A stretch of 64,000 nt of DNA. It comes from Ostreibacterium oceani. GTDB taxonomy: Bacteria; Pseudomonadota; Gammaproteobacteria; Cardiobacteriales; Ostreibacteriaceae. The stretch covers positions 1 through 64,000 of the forward strand of contig NZ_WHNW01000010.1 of the NCBI RefSeq assembly GCF_009362845.1, read 5' to 3'. The notes under the pieces are model-generated. The model did no database searches and was not told the origin of the DNA. It was given only the letters and a program-made list of their open reading frames with translations. Below, in pieces: positions 61,514-64,000 of the stretch. Each line of letters starts with the position of its first letter. Positions within the stretch are counted from its first letter, which is position 1. A program made the translations under genes and the position numbers.

Positions 61514-62917
61514 TTAAGATAAACTGCCAACCATGTTGCGGGGCTGCACCCATTCGTCAAATTGTGCTTCGGTTAGCAGCCCGAGCTCAATGGCGGCCGC
61601 CTTTAAGGTGGTGCCGTTGTTGTGCGCGGTTTTGGCAATTTTGGCTGCATTGTCATAGCCAATATGCGGGTTTAGCGCGGTGACTAGCATTAATGATTTG
61701 TCGAGTTGCTCTTGGATGCGCGGGTAATTCGGCTCGATACCGATTGCACAATGTTCATTAAACGAGACACAGGCATCTGCGAGTAACTGAGCAGATTGCA
61801 GTAGATTAGCCGCCATCACGGGTTTGAAAACATTGAGCTCAAACTGCCCTTGGGTGCCAGCAAAGGTAATGGTGCTATCGTTGCCAATGACTTGCGCACA
61901 GACCATGGTCATGGCTTCGCATTGCGTGGGGTTGACTTTGCCGGGCATGATAGATGACCCTGGTTCATTCTCGGGGATAAGGATTTCACCGATGCCCGAA
62001 CGTGGACCAGAGGCGAGCAAACGAATATCATTGGCGATTTTATAAAGCGCGACAGCTAGCTGCTTTAACGCGCCGTGTGTTTCTACCATGGCATCGTGTG
62101 CGGCTAGGGATTCAAACTTGTTTTTGGCGGTTTTAAAGGGTAGTCCCGTAAATTCAGCCATATACTTGGCTGTTGCGATGTCATAGCCTTTGGGTGTATT
62201 TAGCCCAGTGCCAACGGCGCTGCCACCAAGGGCTAATTCGCTGAGGTGAGGCAACGTATTGTTGATGGCTTTAATCGCAAAATCGAGCTGGGCGACATAG
62301 CCTGAAAACTCTTGGCCAACCGTCAGTGGCGTGGCATCCATGAGGTGCGTGCGTCCGATTTTGACAACCTCGTTAAATGCAGTGGCTTTGGCATGCAAGG
62401 TGTCGCGTAAAAGGCTAATACCAGGTAAGGTGGTTTCAACGACTTTTTTATACGCCGCGATATGCATGGCGGTGGGGTAGGTGTCATTTGAAGATTGCGA
62501 TTTGTTGACATCATCGTTTGGGTGTACGGTAGGTTTTTCACCTAACTGCCCACCAGTTAGCACTTGTGCGCGATTGGCAATGACTTCGTTGACATTCATG
62601 TTGGACTGTGTGCCAGAGCCTGTTTGCCAAATAACCAGCGGAAATTGATCATCGAGTGCGCCAGCGAGAATTTCATCACAAACTTGCCCGATTAAGTCCT
62701 TTTTATCCTCGGGTAATACGCCTGCATCCGCGTTGGCATAGGCCGCTGCTTTTTTTAAATAAGCAAATGCATAGATGATTTCCTGCGGCATAGAGCCTGC
62801 TGGCCCGATTTTGAAATTATTGCGTGAGCGTTCTGTCTGTGCACCCCAATATTTATCGGCGGGAACTTTGACCTCGCCCATCGTATCGTGTTCGATTCGG
62901 TAGTTTATGGTATTCAT
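61514..62917 (-). CDS. fumC: Fumarate hydratase class II
   Basis: The 467-residue iron-independent fumarase of the TCA cycle. The signature loop [13 protein letters not shown] is intact, as are [23 protein letters not shown] and the catalytic His region [15 protein letters not shown]. Length matches E. coli FumC. Single gene on the minus strand, with no neighbours in pathway. Confidence 0.96.
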   Translation of the reverse strand: MNTINYRIEHDTMGEVKVPADKYWGAQTERSRNNFKIGPAGSMPQEIIYAFAYLKKAAAYANADAGVLPEDKKDLIGQVCDEILAGALDDQFPLVIWQTGSGTQSNMNVNEVIANRAQVLTGGQLGEKPTVHPNDDVNKSQSSNDTYPTAMHIAAYKKVVETTLPGISLLRDTLHAKATAFNEVVKIGRTHLMDATPLTVGQEFSGYVAQLDFAIKAINNTLPHLSELALGGSAVGTGLNTPKGYDIATAKYMAEFTGLPFKTAKNKFESLAAHDAMVETHGALKQLAVALYKIANDIRLLASGPRSGIGEILIPENEPGSSIMPGKVNPTQCEAMTMVCAQVIGNDSTITFAGTQGQFELNVFKPVMAANLLQSAQLLADACVSFNEHCAIGIEPNYPRIQEQLDKSLMLVTALNPHIGYDNAAKIAKTAHNNGTTLKAAAIELGLLTEAQFDEWVQPRNMVGSLS

Positions 62918-63197
62918 GTTATGACCTTTGGTATCAAGTGATTATCAATGATTACATTTGATTTTTCGTTTTGGCGGTATGCCGCAAAAAAAAATAAAAA
63001 AAGCGTTAAAAAGACCCAAATTGAGTTGGGGCAGCCATAAAAATGGTTGATGTTTGATGGTTATTGTCATTAAAAAATACACAAAAATCAATGAGAATAT
63101 TGCCTAGACCATTATTTGTTGGGGTTTTGTGATACGATAAAATCATCAATGAGTGGCTAACCCACTGTAAATCAATCGCAAAGATCTGGAGGACTCA

Positions 63198-63914
63198 ATG
63201 ACAACCACTGTATTTACCTTTACCGTCGATGGGGCGGATAACTTGCTGCATATTGTGGCCGATAGTGCCTGTCGCGAGGCTTTTATTATCGACCCTGCTT
63301 GGGATGCGTCTGCCATCATTCAACAACTTGAGCAATATCAGCTAACGCCTGTTGGGATTTTACTGACGCATACCCACGCCGATCACACCTCCGCGGTCAA
63401 ACCACTGCTCGCCAAATACGACATACCAGTTTATGTGAGCGAGGCAGAGTATGCCGTTGGGCGCATTCATTTGGATAAGCCACATTGGGTGCGCGATGGT
63501 GATTGCATCAATTTGGGGGCGCAGAAAATTGAAGTGATTGCTACGCCAGGCCATACGGCAGGCGGTGTGACGTACAAAACCAATAACGCGTTGATTGTGG
63601 GTGATACGTTGTTTATTGACGGTTGTGGTCACTGTGATTTTCCTGATAGCGATGCGCACCAGCTATTTGATAGCTTGCAACGCTTAAAAAGTTTGGCGGA
63701 TGCATTATCAATTTATTGTGGTCATGATTACGGGCAGCAACCCATTGATTCATTGGGGCGTCAGAAACAAACTAACCCCTATTTGTTGATTGAGGACCGA
63801 GCATTTTTTGTGGCATTTCGGATGCATTTGCAAAGCCAGTACCGTTCGATTCCGTTTGAACCCAGCAGTGCCGAAGCAATGCAACAAATTTATCAGCGCC
63901 ACGCGCCATTTTAA
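63198..63914 (+). CDS. Metallo-beta-lactamase-fold hydrolase, glyoxalase II/persulfide dioxygenase type
   Basis: The 238-residue protein has the MBL metal motif THTHADH (57-63), the His of TPGHTAGGVT, the bridging Asp of VGDTLFIDGCGHCDFPDSD and the last His of YCGHDYG. The GCGxCDFPxSD stretch is typical of the ETHE1/Blh-like branch more than of true GloB, so persulfide oxidation or a thioesterase role is possible. GGAGGA ribosome site at 63189-63194. A GATAAAAT-like -10 at about 63135-63142 may be its promoter. Confidence 0.85.
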   Translation: MTTTVFTFTVDGADNLLHIVADSACREAFIIDPAWDASAIIQQLEQYQLTPVGILLTHTHADHTSAVKPLLAKYDIPVYVSEAEYAVGRIHLDKPHWVRDGDCINLGAQKIEVIATPGHTAGGVTYKTNNALIVGDTLFIDGCGHCDFPDSDAHQLFDSLQRLKSLADALSIYCGHDYGQQPIDSLGRQKQTNPYLLIEDRAFFVAFRMHLQSQYRSIPFEPSSAEAMQQIYQRHAPF

Positions 63915-63964
63915 CGGGTTAATAGACACCTTTTAGGTAGGCTAGTTTTTGTCAGTCGTTTTTA

Positions 63965-64000
63965 AAGGGGTATCTTTGAAGGGGTATCTTTAAAGGGGTA
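63965..64000. repeat. Tandem AAGGGGTATCTTT array at the window edge
   Basis: Three copies of a 13-14 bp unit, the last cut off by the window end. Confidence 0.85.

Noticed and set aside
1-64000. Insertion sequences, prophage genes, tRNA or rRNA genes
   Set aside because: I read through both strands and saw no transposase, integrase or phage motif and no convincing tRNA cloverleaf; the Rhs repeats are explained by cassette stacking.

Overview
The window reads as a chromosomal stretch of a Gram-negative, aerobically respiring gammaproteobacterium of moderate GC content. The support is lipid A and KDO genes (lpxK, kdsB), an MlaFEDCB phospholipid transport operon joined to ibaG-murA, ubiquinone genes (ubiD, ubiG), a cytochrome bc1 operon followed by sspA-sspB, the rplM-rpsI pair, DarP (YjgA), PrmB and a 6S RNA. 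Several gene orders match Pseudomonas-type gammaproteobacteria: ubiG-mupP-yciK, mlaFEDCB-ibaG-murA-hisGDC and petABC-sspAB. I cannot name the genus. I saw no tRNA, rRNA, CRISPR array or transposase.

Layout. 1-3540: end of a secreted protein gene, then a 5'-deleted subtilase/RCC1 gene. 3.8-5.9 kb: a two-component system on the minus strand. 6.0-8.6 kb: psd-rnhA-alaA on the minus strand. 8.8-13.8 kb: tadA, darP, prmB, mazG, lpxK, kdsB. 14.1-18.9 kb: tkt, gap, ubiD. 18.9-19.5 kb: 6S RNA and erpA on the minus strand. 19.9-21.7 kb: rplM-rpsI and a LeuE-type exporter. 22-33 kb: the main accessory locus, a giant YD/Rhs protein followed by displaced C-terminal cassettes and candidate immunity genes. 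33-35.8 kb: lipoprotein, YciK-like SDR, MupP-like phosphatase and UbiG on the minus strand. 36-44.2 kb: mlaFEDCB-ibaG-murA-hisGDC. 44.2-49.2 kb: a Nif3-like protein, petABC and sspAB. 49.2-53.5 kb: dgt and hisBHAF on the minus strand. 53.8-58.1 kb: a three-gene catabolic operon (class III aminotransferase, beta-keto acid cleavage enzyme, acetoacetate-CoA ligase). 58.1-59.2 kb: an AT-rich islet. 59.2-64 kb: rluD, a nitrilase-family enzyme, fumC and an MBL-fold hydrolase.

The most interesting region is 21.9-33.0 kb. A Sec-exported Rhs/teneurin-like protein of about 2850 residues carries an internal IPTL-like sorting segment followed by what looks like a second signal peptide. It ends in an unrecognised tip and overlaps a small candidate immunity gene. 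Exactly 1360 bp downstream, the 3' end of the Rhs core is repeated as a mosaic of perfectly identical and strongly diverged blocks, joined to a different tip and a polytopic candidate immunity protein. A decayed third core fragment, interrupted by a 67-bp double-hairpin insert, lies further on. The start of the locus has a run of 16 T between plausible promoter elements, which suggests length-dependent switching.

A second theme covers the whole window. Most gene borders, and several protein tails, carry their own short tandem array, usually of 10-14 bp units with unrelated sequences. This points to a mutational habit of the genome and not to a dispersed element. A third point is the aminotransferase/BKACE/acetoacetate-CoA ligase operon, whose logic suggests a beta-amino acid degradation route with an unknown substrate.
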